Below, one piece after another: positions 1 to 6,362 of a stretch of DNA of 9,052 nt. The DNA lies in contig JAREAF010000310.1 in NCBI GenBank assembly GCA_029240475.1, positions 1 through 9,052 of the forward strand, given 5' to 3'. The notes beneath the pieces were generated by a model. That model searched no databases. It saw only the letters and a program-made list of their open reading frames with translations, and was not told the DNA's origin. The translations under genes were made by a program, and so were the position numbers. This DNA is from Rhodospirillales bacterium (GTDB lineage: Bacteria; Pseudomonadota; Alphaproteobacteria; JAREAF01). Numbering within the stretch: position 1 is the first letter of the stretch; every line of letters begins with the position of its first letter.

Positions 1-122
1 ACGATGCCGTAGATGAAGACGATGATGCCGAGATAGCGGTAGTAGCTCCCCTCGATGAGGGAGGGCAGGGCGACGAGGGCCGCCAGCGCAAGCCATTGGG
101 CATGGCGCCAGGAGAGCGTCAT
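1..122 (-). CDS. LivM-type ABC permease, N-terminal part (runs off window)
   Basis: Membrane permease subunit of a branched-chain-amino-acid-type (HAAT) ABC importer. Only the first 40 or so codons are present and the rest lies beyond position 1. The translation starts MTLSWRHAQWLALAALVALP and continues with a short periplasmic-type segment containing GSYYRYLGIIVFIYGI. This is the usual LivM opening: a first hydrophobic helix ending in LP, then a Tyr-rich stretch and the start of the next helix. The ATG at 122-120 overlaps the TGA of the preceding permease (121-119) in an ATGA arrangement, which implies translational coupling in one operon. LivM pairs with LivH to form the translocation channel, and the ATPases LivG and LivF would be expected further downstream. 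The assignment rests on a short fragment plus position; a LivM permease is the only reasonable reading here. Confidence 0.8.
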   Translation of the reverse strand, partial: MTLSWRHAQWLALAALVALPSLIEGSYYRYLGIIVFIYGI

Positions 123-900
123 GCCCGCTCCTCGACCGGCCGCCCGAACAGGCCTTCGGGCTTGAGGCTCAGGGCGAGGATCATCAGCGAGAAGCCGAGA
201 ATGTCGCGAATGCCGGTATAAAGGTAGCCCGAGATCAGCGCCTCGAGCGCTCCATAGGCGAGGCCGCAGACGAGAATGCCGCGCGGCGCCGCGAGACCCG
301 CGATGATCGCGATGGCGAAGGCTTTGAGGCCGAGCACGGTGCCCATTTGCGGCTCGGCGAGGGTGAGTGGCACCACCATGAAGCCGGCAAGGCCGGCGAA
401 GGCCGCCGCCGCCGCATAGGACGCCGCCTGCACCCGGCGCGTGTTGATCCCCATTAGGCCGCTGACCTCGGCGCTATGCGCCACGGCGCGGAAGGCCTTC
501 CCCGTGAGCGTCCGGCGATAGAACAGGTCCAGCCCGAAGAAGACCACGACAGCGACCGCGACGATGAAAAGCTGCTGCGGCAGGATGGACAGCGCTCCGA
601 TCCGCACCGGTGTGCTGCCGAGGAAGGACGGCACCGGCGTGGGGCTGCGCCCCCAGATGATCTCAGCGAGGTCGATCATCAGGAGGCCGACCGCCAGCGT
701 GCTCATCACCCACACGTCGCTGCCGGCGCGCAGGAATCGGATAGCGAGAAGGTCAGCATGCCGCCTAGCATCACCCACATGCCAAGCGCGAAATTCAGCG
801 CCTTCGTGGTCATGAAGGTGAGGCTGTAGCCCACCGCGATAAGCCCGTAGATCGCGCCCGTCGCCAGTCCGCTCAACGCGATCTGCAGGAAGAAATACAT
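119..900 (-). pseudogene. livH: LivH-type ABC permease, disrupted by internal deletion and frameshift
   Basis: Membrane permease of a HAAT-family ABC importer, broken near 740-750. The first 53 codons (900-742) read MYFFLQIALSGLATGAIYGL and on to GGMLTFSL, the normal LivH N terminus. That frame then diverges and stops at 706-708. The rest of the protein resumes in another frame from LAIRFLRAGSDVWVM and runs to a normal C terminus (KPEGLFGRPVEERA) with its stop at 119-121, including the conserved RAVAHSAEVSGLMGIN cytoplasmic loop. LivH proteins usually have about 29 more residues between these two blocks (the second transmembrane segment and its exit). The lesion is therefore best read as a deletion of about 85-90 nt that is not a multiple of three, not a one-base slip. 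The joined length is about 258 codons against 285-295 in the family. There is no convincing Shine-Dalgarno before the ATG at 900. A functional permease is unlikely unless the sequence is in error. Confidence 0.88.
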
Positions 901-911
901 CCCGTTAGGCC

Positions 912-956
912 GTGGCGGCGCTGTCCCGAGGAATAATCAGCGGAGCGCGGCGCCAC
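912..956 (-). promoter_or_regulatory. Intercistronic hairpin between the binding-protein gene and livH
   Basis: The 89-base gap between the binding-protein stop (990) and the livH start (900) holds an inverted repeat. GTGGCG at 912-917 pairs with CGCCAC at 951-956, and GCGCT at 918-922 pairs with AGCGC at 944-948, giving an 11-bp stem with a 2-nt bulge (949-950) and a 21-nt loop. There is no following T-run on the minus strand, so it is not a classical terminator. Hairpins in this place are known to stabilise the upstream mRNA and allow excess binding protein over permease; that role is inferred. Confidence 0.45.
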
Positions 957-989
957 CCGTCGCGGCGGGCCGCACTCCGGAGCACCCGC

Positions 990-2231
990 CTACATCAGGG
1001 CCATATTCTTTTTGTCGAGGTACTTCTTCGTCTTCTCGTCGATGTCGACGTAAGGCCCTTTGTCGTCGTACTTGATCTCCAGCATCTTGCCGTTGGTCCA
1101 CCGCGTCATGATCATGTCTTCTTCGGTGATCGCGTTGTGGCGCTGCTTCGTAAAGACTGGGCGCTTGAAGTCCTTGATGAGGCCCTTGAACTCCGGAACG
1201 TTTTCGAGGCCCGCGCGGATCGCCTTCGGATCGGTCCCATCGCGCTCCATCACGAGCTTGTAGAGGTAGATCGAGTCATAGGCACCAAAGACGCTCGTCG
1301 GAGCATCCATGTCCTGGTTGTAGCGCTTGCGATAGGTCTCGATCAACGCCAGCCGCTCCGGCGATTGCGGGCCATCGATGGTGATGGTCGTGCTCGATAG
1401 GATACCTTCCGCCGCGCTTCCCGCTGCTTTCCAGAAGGCCGGGCCGGCGATTCCCCAGGCCGACGCGTAGGGGGTGTCGTCGCCGAGCTTCTGCTTCGTC
1501 TGTGCGACGAGCGTGTTCTCGCGAACGAGTGCATAGTTGAGGATGCTCTGAGCGCCCGCATTCTTGATCTTGATGATCTGCGGGGTCATGTCGGTGTCGT
1601 TCGAATCGAAGGTCTCATCGGCGACGGGCGTGAGCCCGTGCTCCTTCAGGCGCCGTTGCAGCTCGGTTCGCCCGGTGACGCCCCAGCCGCCAGTCCAGTT
1701 GAGCAGCGCCACTTTAGTGTGGCCGAACCGCTTAACCATCGTGTCGGTGATGAAATTCGCCTGCCCCGTCCCGTACATTCCGATGCGGAACAGATAGTTG
1801 TCTTGCCCCGCTTTGGCGGCGTCGTTCTCGGTGATCGCCGTCGCGTCCGTAGCCGGGCAGATCACAGGCACCTTGAGCGAGTCGTTGACGATCGGCGTCA
1901 CCGCCAGCATCGAGGCGCTGTTCGTGGCGCCCAGCATCGCGACTACGCGCTCGCGCTCTACGAGCTCGCGGTACTGCGCCACGGTGCGAACCGGGTTGTG
2001 CTCGTCGTCGCGCGACACGAGGACCAGCTTGCGTCCCTTGACGCCGCCCTTGGCGTTGATTTCATCGATGGCAATCTCAGCCCCACGCCGGATGTCCAGT
2101 CCGGTGAAGGACGCCGGTCCGCTAAGCGCGCCGGAGTAGCCGATCTTGATGTCCTGCGCGGACGCGGCTCCGAAGGTTGCGAGGACCGCGGCGACGGCAA
2201 CCGGTCCAATGCCAGTTCGTCTGTGGATCAT
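990..2231 (-). CDS. Periplasmic substrate-binding protein, branched-chain-amino-acid-type ABC importer
   Basis: Periplasmic receptor of the HAAT-type ABC importer, type I periplasmic-binding fold (Peripla_BP_6, LivK-like). It is 413 residues long, typical of the larger LivK-like members. Residues 1-25 form a signal peptide: a basic start MIHRRTG, a hydrophobic core, and an ASA cleavage site before QDIKIGYSG. The mature protein shows the family order: IGYSGALSGPASFTG strand, RGAEIAIDEINAKGGVKGRK helix-turn, an LGATNSASMLAV ligand-binding loop, the hinge region NWTGGWGVTGR, and VFGAYDSIYLYKLVM in the second lobe. The ATG at 2231 is chosen because GGAGGAG lies 4 nt upstream (2242-2236). A longer GTG start at 2246 would place that ribosome site inside the coding region. 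It is the first gene of the operon, transcribed divergently from the LysR gene. The gene is intact although the permease gene behind it is broken. The ligand cannot be read from sequence; many members of this family in soil alphaproteobacteria bind aromatic acids or amides and not amino acids. Confidence 0.93.
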   Translation of the reverse strand: MIHRRTGIGPVAVAAVLATFGAASAQDIKIGYSGALSGPASFTGLDIRRGAEIAIDEINAKGGVKGRKLVLVSRDDEHNPVRTVAQYRELVERERVVAMLGATNSASMLAVTPIVNDSLKVPVICPATDATAITENDAAKAGQDNYLFRIGMYGTGQANFITDTMVKRFGHTKVALLNWTGGWGVTGRTELQRRLKEHGLTPVADETFDSNDTDMTPQIIKIKNAGAQSILNYALVRENTLVAQTKQKLGDDTPYASAWGIAGPAFWKAAGSAAEGILSSTTITIDGPQSPERLALIETYRKRYNQDMDAPTSVFGAYDSIYLYKLVMERDGTDPKAIRAGLENVPEFKGLIKDFKRPVFTKQRHNAITEEDMIMTRWTNGKMLEIKYDDKGPYVDIDEKTKKYLDKKNMALM

Positions 2232-2490
2232 AATGCTCCTCCGCACGAGTCGAGCCTGCTGGCCACTCCGAAGCCCAGATGGGTGCCGACGTCAGCGCCT
2301 CGGAACCTGCGCCACAATCCTTGGCAACGATCATCGCACGGGAGCCGGGGCCGAGCGCCCGAGACGGAGGCACGGCCATAGTTGAGGCTAGGGGTGGACC
2401 GCCCCGCCGGACAAATACCATTTTCCGTCATTTGCATTACGATCTTGATATCGATCGATCGCAAGCGCGCCGCTGGGGAGGCGACGGATC
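2232..2490. promoter_or_regulatory. Divergent control region between the importer operon and the LysR gene
   Basis: This 259-bp spacer separates the two divergent start codons and holds no supported gene. Both starts have good ribosome sites: GGAGGAG (2242-2236, minus) for the binding protein and GGGGAGG (2475-2481, plus) for the regulator. Positions 2411-2460 are markedly AT-rich compared with the surroundings, as expected for a promoter. On the minus strand TTGTCC (2414-2409) and TAGCCT (2390-2385) are separated by 18 nt and form a weak sigma-70-like pair. No strong -10/-35 pair was found on the plus strand. Divergent placement next to a regulated operon is the standard LysR arrangement, so autoregulation and control of the importer are likely but inferred. 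Confidence 0.5.
2440..2457. promoter_or_regulatory. Candidate LysR-type operator dyad
   Basis: CGATC (2440-2444) and GATCG (2453-2457) form an interrupted palindrome with an 8-nt AT-rich spacer, TTGATATC. A wider TTGC (2432-2435) and GCAA (2461-2464) pair encloses it. LysR-type proteins bind short interrupted dyads, usually of T-N11-A type; this one is ATC-N8-GAT and so only approximates known sites. It lies 34-51 bp before the LysR start, a normal place for an autoregulatory site. The local ATCGATCGATC run can create such symmetry by chance. Confidence 0.35.
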
Positions 2491-3468
2491 ATGAACCTGC
2501 GCCAGCTGCACTACTTCATCGAGGTGAGCGAAATCCAGAGCGTTACCAAGGCAGCGGCACGACTGAATCTCGCGCAGCCCGCCCTCACTCGGCACATCCG
2601 CACCCTCGAGCGCGATCTCGGCGTCCAGCTCTTCTCCCGAAGCGGACGCGGCATTGCGCTCACCAACGCGGGGGCGGTCTTCCGCGATAGGGTGAGGACG
2701 ATCCTGCGTGACCTCGACCGCGCCCGCGTCGAAGTCCAGGCGCTGTCGCGCTCCCCTGGCGGGCGCATCGATATCGGCATGCCGGCCTCGATCAGCCAGG
2801 CGTTGACGCGCGTGCTCGTGCAGCGCGTCGGCGAGCAGCTGCCAAAGCTTGCCGTACGCGTCATCGATGGCTGGACGGGCTTTATCGTCGAATGGCTGCT
2901 CCTCGGGCGTCTCGACCTCGGCGTCATCTATGACCATGCGATGCGCAGCAACCTGCTGCAGGTCGAGCCGCTCGCCATCGAACGCCACTTCCTGATCTGC
3001 GCCGCCGGCGATCCGCTCGCCCGCCGGTCGCGCGCTATCACGCTTGAGACCGTCGCGAAGCTGCCGCTCGCGTTGCCGAGCCGGGAGCATGGTCTGCGGA
3101 TCGCAATCGAGCAGCAGATGCGAGCGGTCGGGCTCGCGCCAAGGGTCGAGCTGGAACTCGAATCCGTGATTGCGATCAAGCAGTTCGTGGACAAGGGCGG
3201 AGTGTACTCGATCCTCCCGGAGGGCGAGATCGGGCAGGAGGTGGCGATGGGGCGGCTGGTCCCGCTACGGACCCAGCCCGCGCTTGAGCGGACGCTATCG
3301 CTTGCCTGGGCCAAGGATCGCATCATCGACGATTCGATGCGGGTGCTGATCGAGATGGTACGCCGCGAAACCGCGCTGCTAATCGCGACCGGCGCCTGGG
3401 GCACGACCTTCCTCGGAAGTGGTGCCATGGACAGACCAGAGCTCCTGCGGCGGGGAACGGCGCCATAA
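2491..3468 (+). CDS. LysR-type transcriptional regulator
   Basis: DNA-binding regulator of the LysR family, 325 residues, slightly longer than the usual 290-310. The N-terminal winged helix-turn-helix is clear: MNLRQLHYFIEVSE, then the recognition segment TKAAARLNLAQPALTRHIR (about residues 19-37), and LGVQLFSRSGRGIALTNAG as the wing. A linker helix leads to an effector-binding domain starting near residue 91 with GGRIDIGMPASIS and including the PLALPSREHGLR segment. The last 20 or so residues (GSGAMDRPELLRRGTAP) extend past the normal end. The start is fixed by GGGGAGG 9 nt upstream. The gene sits between the divergent importer operon and the downstream hydrolase operon, with a 97-bp gap to the latter, so it probably controls one or both in response to the pathway substrate. 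The effector is unknown. Nothing in the sequence suggests loss of function. Confidence 0.95.
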   Translation: MNLRQLHYFIEVSEIQSVTKAAARLNLAQPALTRHIRTLERDLGVQLFSRSGRGIALTNAGAVFRDRVRTILRDLDRARVEVQALSRSPGGRIDIGMPASISQALTRVLVQRVGEQLPKLAVRVIDGWTGFIVEWLLLGRLDLGVIYDHAMRSNLLQVEPLAIERHFLICAAGDPLARRSRAITLETVAKLPLALPSREHGLRIAIEQQMRAVGLAPRVELELESVIAIKQFVDKGGVYSILPEGEIGQEVAMGRLVPLRTQPALERTLSLAWAKDRIIDDSMRVLIEMVRRETALLIATGAWGTTFLGSGAMDRPELLRRGTAP

Positions 3469-3500
3469 CAGCGGCGTCATGAGAGCGGCCGGAAATTGTA

Positions 3501-3529
3501 TTGGTCATTGCGACGCCCGTCCGTAGGCT
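3501..3529 (+). promoter_or_regulatory. Weak candidate promoter before the hydrolase operon
   Basis: In the 97-bp gap after the LysR gene, TTGGTC (3501-3506) and TAGGCT (3524-3529) are 17 nt apart, each matching three of six consensus sigma-70 bases. The preceding bases (3491-3505) are the most AT-rich of the gap. No terminator hairpin follows the LysR stop, so read-through from the LysR promoter is an equally good explanation for expression of the operon. Confidence 0.25.
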
Positions 3530-3565
3530 TACTGCTCGCCTTCACGGGTCCCTGGAGAGCCGGCC

Positions 3566-4255
3566 ATGGAAATCATCGATCTCAGCCGCGAGATCTTCCA
3601 CCGCACTTATACCCATCCGAGCCATCCGCCGGTGATCATCACAGTGTGGAACGACCATGACGAGAAGGTCACGGCGGGAGAGACTACGGTGAGCTCGAAA
3701 GCGCTCTCGATGTCCTTAAGCGACCACGCGGGCACGCATGTGGACGCGCCGATCCACTTCGACGACCGACCCGGCGCCGCCACCATCGACCAGCTACCGT
3801 TGGAGAACTTCTACACCTCGGCGATCTGCCTCGACCTCTCGCATGTGCCGCTCAAGCACGCGATCACGGTGCCGGAGATGGAGGAGGCCCTCGCTAAATC
3901 GGGCGAGGAGATCCGGCCCAAGGACACGGTGATGATCTACATGGCGACCAACGAGCGGCTCTACGGCACGCCGCGCTACGTCCACGACTTCCCGGGCTTG
4001 GCGCTCGAGTCGGTGCACTGGCTCGCCGACAAGGGTATCGGCATGTTCGGCGTCGAGGCGGTGAGCCCCTCGCCGGAGGGCGAGCCGAACTTCAAGGCCC
4101 ATCGCGCCTGCGCAGAGCGCGGCATCACCCACATGGAGTGCCTGTTCAACGTGGACAAGCTCGTCGGACGCGGGCGCTTCCGTTTCGCGGGGTTCCCCCT
4201 AAAGATCAGGGGCGGCACGGCAAGCCCGATCCGTGCCGTCGCCATTTTCGAGTAG
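3566..4255 (+). CDS. Cyclase-family metal-dependent hydrolase (kynurenine formamidase-like), copy 1
   Basis: Cytoplasmic metal-dependent amide or lactone hydrolase of the cyclase superfamily (PF04199), the fold of kynurenine formamidase KynB and isatin hydrolase. It is 229 residues, close to the KynB length of about 210 plus short loops. The family signature HAGTHVDAPIHF is at residues 54-65, with metal ligands His54, His58 and Asp60. The second metal site expected in this family is kept as His179 and Glu191 in HRACAERGITHMECL, with the 12-residue spacing seen in KynB. The C-terminal PLKIRGGTASPIRAVA block is also typical. The start has GGAGAG 6 nt upstream. It is the first gene of the hydrolase operon, followed after 36 bp by the amidase. 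There are no kynureninase or tryptophan dioxygenase genes nearby, so a true KynB role is unlikely; ring opening of a cyclic amide or imide, or deformylation, is inferred from the neighbours. Confidence 0.9.
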   Translation: MEIIDLSREIFHRTYTHPSHPPVIITVWNDHDEKVTAGETTVSSKALSMSLSDHAGTHVDAPIHFDDRPGAATIDQLPLENFYTSAICLDLSHVPLKHAITVPEMEEALAKSGEEIRPKDTVMIYMATNERLYGTPRYVHDFPGLALESVHWLADKGIGMFGVEAVSPSPEGEPNFKAHRACAERGITHMECLFNVDKLVGRGRFRFAGFPLKIRGGTASPIRAVAIFE

Positions 4256-4291
4256 CGAGGCGCCGATCCGTCGGCATCGCGGAGCAAGACC

Positions 4292-5489
4292 ATGGCGCAA
4301 GCTGCTCACGCCAGACGCAGGCCTGCCGAGCTTTGGCGCGAGGACGCTTTCTCGCTCGCGGCGCTACTCGATGCCGGTGAGATCACGCCGACGCAGCTCC
4401 TCGCCATGTATCTGGAGCGCTGCGATCGGCTTGAGCCGACACTGAACACCTTTGCGATGCTTGACCGCGACGGTGCGGTGAAAGCAGCGCGGGCTGCGAC
4501 TGAGCGGCAGAAGGCCGGCGGGCGGCTTGGCCCGCTCGACGGAATCCCGGTCACCATCAAGGACAATCTTGGCGGCGGGCATGGTCCCGATCTCAATCGG
4601 AACCGATGCGGGCGGCTCGACCCGCATGCCGGCGAGCTACACCGGCCTCGTCGGGCTACGCCCCTCAAACGGCCGCGTCCCGCGCCGCTACGGCTTCCCG
4701 CCGATGGCGCTCGATTTCCAGGCGATCGGGCTCATCACCCGTACGGTCCGCGACCTCGAGCTTGTCTTCAACGTGGTTTCCGGGCCGGACGCGCGCGATC
4801 CCATCTCGCTCCACGTGACACCACCCCGCCGAGAGGCGAAGCCCCGCCGACTCGGCTGTTTCACTCGCATCGGCGAGGAGAGCGCCTCCGCTGAGATCGT
4901 CGCTTCGCATGCTGAGGCGCTGAAGCAGCTGGAGACGCTCGGTTATATCATCGAGCCCTGTCCGCCGCCTTTTAGCATCGACGAGATCCGGGATATCTGG
5001 GACACCCTGACGGCTGTTGGCGCTGCACGCGCAGCAGCGATTTACGGTGACAAGTGGAAGACGCAAGCGACGGGTCAGATCGCTAGTCTAGTTGGGCGCG
5101 GGCTCGCCATTCCCGCCACAGCCTACGTCAACGCTCTCGACCGCCTGCAGACCTTCCGCGCCGACACCTCGGCTCGCTGGGGCGACTTTGACGCCCTCGT
5201 CATACCCGTCAACCCGCTCCCCGCCTGGCCCGTCGAGACCGACCACCCGACAGAGATCGATGGGAAAGCGGTCACACTCGGGGCTCAGGGCATGTTCTGC
5301 GGCTGGGTCAACGCCATGGGCTATTCCGGGCTCAGCGTGCCCGGCCGGCCTAGCGACGACGGGCGGCCCATTGGAATCCAGCTCGTTGCGCCCACCGGCG
5401 CCGACGAGGTCGTCATCGAGATCGCGCGGCATCTCGAGGAGGCCGCGCCATGGAAGGATCGCTGGCCATCCTTGGCGACGGCCGTTTGA
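4292..5489 (+). pseudogene. Amidase-signature amidase, disrupted by internal deletion and frameshift
   Basis: Serine amidase of the amidase-signature family (PF01425), which hydrolyses linear amides to acid and ammonia. The N-terminal part is in one frame from the ATG at 4292 (GGAGC 6 nt upstream): FSLAALLDAGEITPTQLLAM, then LGPLDGIPVTIKDNLGG with catalytic Lys at codon 4559-4561. The reading then jumps frame within 4568-4578 and resumes as AAGMVPISIGTDAGGSTRMP with the nucleophilic Ser at 4617-4619, continuing to the stop at 5487-5489 with normal C-terminal blocks such as GLSVPGRPSDDGRPIGIQLV. Only 58 nt separate the Lys and Ser codons, while about 100 residues separate them in the family (Lys142 and Ser241 in FAAH). 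About 80 codons are missing, including the GGSSGG loop with the cis-Ser. The deletion is not a multiple of three. Neither fragment can form an active site, so the gene is almost surely dead unless the sequence is misassembled. Confidence 0.9.
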
Positions 5490-5520
5490 CCGAGTCGCAC
5501 ATCCAATCCGGAGGAGTTCA

Positions 5521-6213
5521 ATGCCGCAGATCGTTGATCTGACCGTCACTTTGTCGAACAACATGCCCGGGCACCGATTCTTCCCACGCCCGGTCATCCT
5601 GCCGCACTTCACCCACGACGAGATGGAGACGTGGGGCAACGGCACGCCGGAGGACCCGCTCGGCGGCTGCACGACCTATCTCGGGATGATCGACCACATG
5701 GGCACCCATATCGACGCTTTTATCCACACCAAGCGCGGTGGGAAGACGATAGATGAGATGCCGCTCGAGATGTTCATGGGCAAGGCAGTCTGCCTCGACC
5801 TGCAGCATGTGCCCGATCTCGGCGACATCGATGTCGCCGACCTCGAAGAGGCCGAGAAGAAGGTGGGCGTGAAGATCGATGGGCATATCTTGCTCATCTG
5901 CACCGGTCTCCATCGCCGCCACTACCCGAACGACTCGGTGATGCACTCCAATTGCGGCATCACCGCCGAGGCCACGCATTGGCTCGCCGACCGTTCGCGC
6001 GTCCACGGCGTGGAAGGGCCGTCCACCGATCGCGCGAACTCCAAGCTCTTTCCTAACCATCGCGTCTGTCGCGATCGCGGGATCACGCATTACGAATGGC
6101 TGTGCAATCTCGAAGAGCTCCTCGGCAAAGGCGAATTCCACTTCCAAGGCCTGCCCCTCAAGATCGACAAGGGAAGCGGCTCGCCCGTCCGCGCAAACGC
6201 GATGCTTGGATGA
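5521..6213 (+). CDS. Cyclase-family metal-dependent hydrolase (kynurenine formamidase-like), copy 2
   Basis: Second member of the cyclase/KynB-like superfamily (PF04199) in this operon, 230 residues. The metal motif reads HMGTHIDAFIHT at residues 59-70, giving ligands His59, His63 and Asp65; the second site is His180 and Glu192 in HRVCRDRGITHYEWL, again 12 apart. The usual Pro of the DAPxH motif is replaced by Phe67. The C terminus LPLKIDKGSGSPVRANAML matches copy 1 closely, but the middle differs strongly, with several extra His and Asn residues (GLHRRHYPNDSVMHSNCGIT, 129-148). The two copies are therefore old paralogues with probably different substrates. The start at 5521 is supported by GGAGGAG 4 nt upstream (5510-5516); upstream in-frame ATGs fall inside the amidase and are rejected. 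It lies 31 bp after the amidase stop. The exact reaction is unknown; isatin-hydrolase-like or imide ring opening is possible. Confidence 0.9.
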   Translation: MPQIVDLTVTLSNNMPGHRFFPRPVILPHFTHDEMETWGNGTPEDPLGGCTTYLGMIDHMGTHIDAFIHTKRGGKTIDEMPLEMFMGKAVCLDLQHVPDLGDIDVADLEEAEKKVGVKIDGHILLICTGLHRRHYPNDSVMHSNCGITAEATHWLADRSRVHGVEGPSTDRANSKLFPNHRVCRDRGITHYEWLCNLEELLGKGEFHFQGLPLKIDKGSGSPVRANAMLG

Positions 6214-6362
6214 GGGACCCCGGGTCGCCTAGCCGATGACTCGAGCGGGCGCCGGCGCCTCCGCCGTGTGAATCGGTCCTATGCTCAACGCATCGAGCCC
6301 GCGAAACGCGAGCCGCCGTTGCCGGCAGGCTCGCGGGCGGAGCTGAACGGACGGAGAACGCG
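6214..6362 (+). promoter_or_regulatory. Structured leader before the hydantoinase gene, with competing hairpins
   Basis: This 149-bp gap is the longest in the operon and is rich in inverted repeats. GGCGCCGGCGCC (6248-6259) is a perfect 12-bp palindrome. Downstream, GCCCGCGA (6297-6304) can pair with TCGCGGGC (6331-6338), while GCGAGCC (6308-6314) can pair with GGCTCGC (6328-6334). The two stems share bases 6331-6334, so they exclude each other. The ribosome site GGAG (6353-6356) lies just beyond. No T-run follows, so this is not an evident intrinsic terminator. A regulatory switch is possible, but such repeats also arise by chance in GC-rich DNA. Confidence 0.35.

Noticed and set aside
2232..2246. 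GTG start at 2246 for the binding protein
   Set aside because: Its codons include the GGAGGAG ribosome site for the ATG at 2231, and the signal peptide is well formed from 2231.
2450..2460. ATCGATCGATC microrepeat
   Set aside because: Too short to be a meaningful repeat; noted only because it can create dyad symmetry by chance.
2437..3090. Minus-strand open frame of 217 codons opposite the LysR gene
   Set aside because: Overlaps the LysR helix-turn-helix coding region and its control region; no motif, no ribosome site, Arg/Ala/Asp-rich antisense composition.
5092..5520. Upstream extension of the second cyclase to an ATG at 5092
   Set aside because: The extension is an out-of-frame reading of the amidase C terminus (Ser/Arg/Pro-rich), while a strong GGAGGAG sits before the ATG at 5521, where homology to the family begins.
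5518..6147. Minus-strand open frame of 209 codons opposite the second cyclase
   Set aside because: Antisense of a clear PF04199 gene; no family resemblance.
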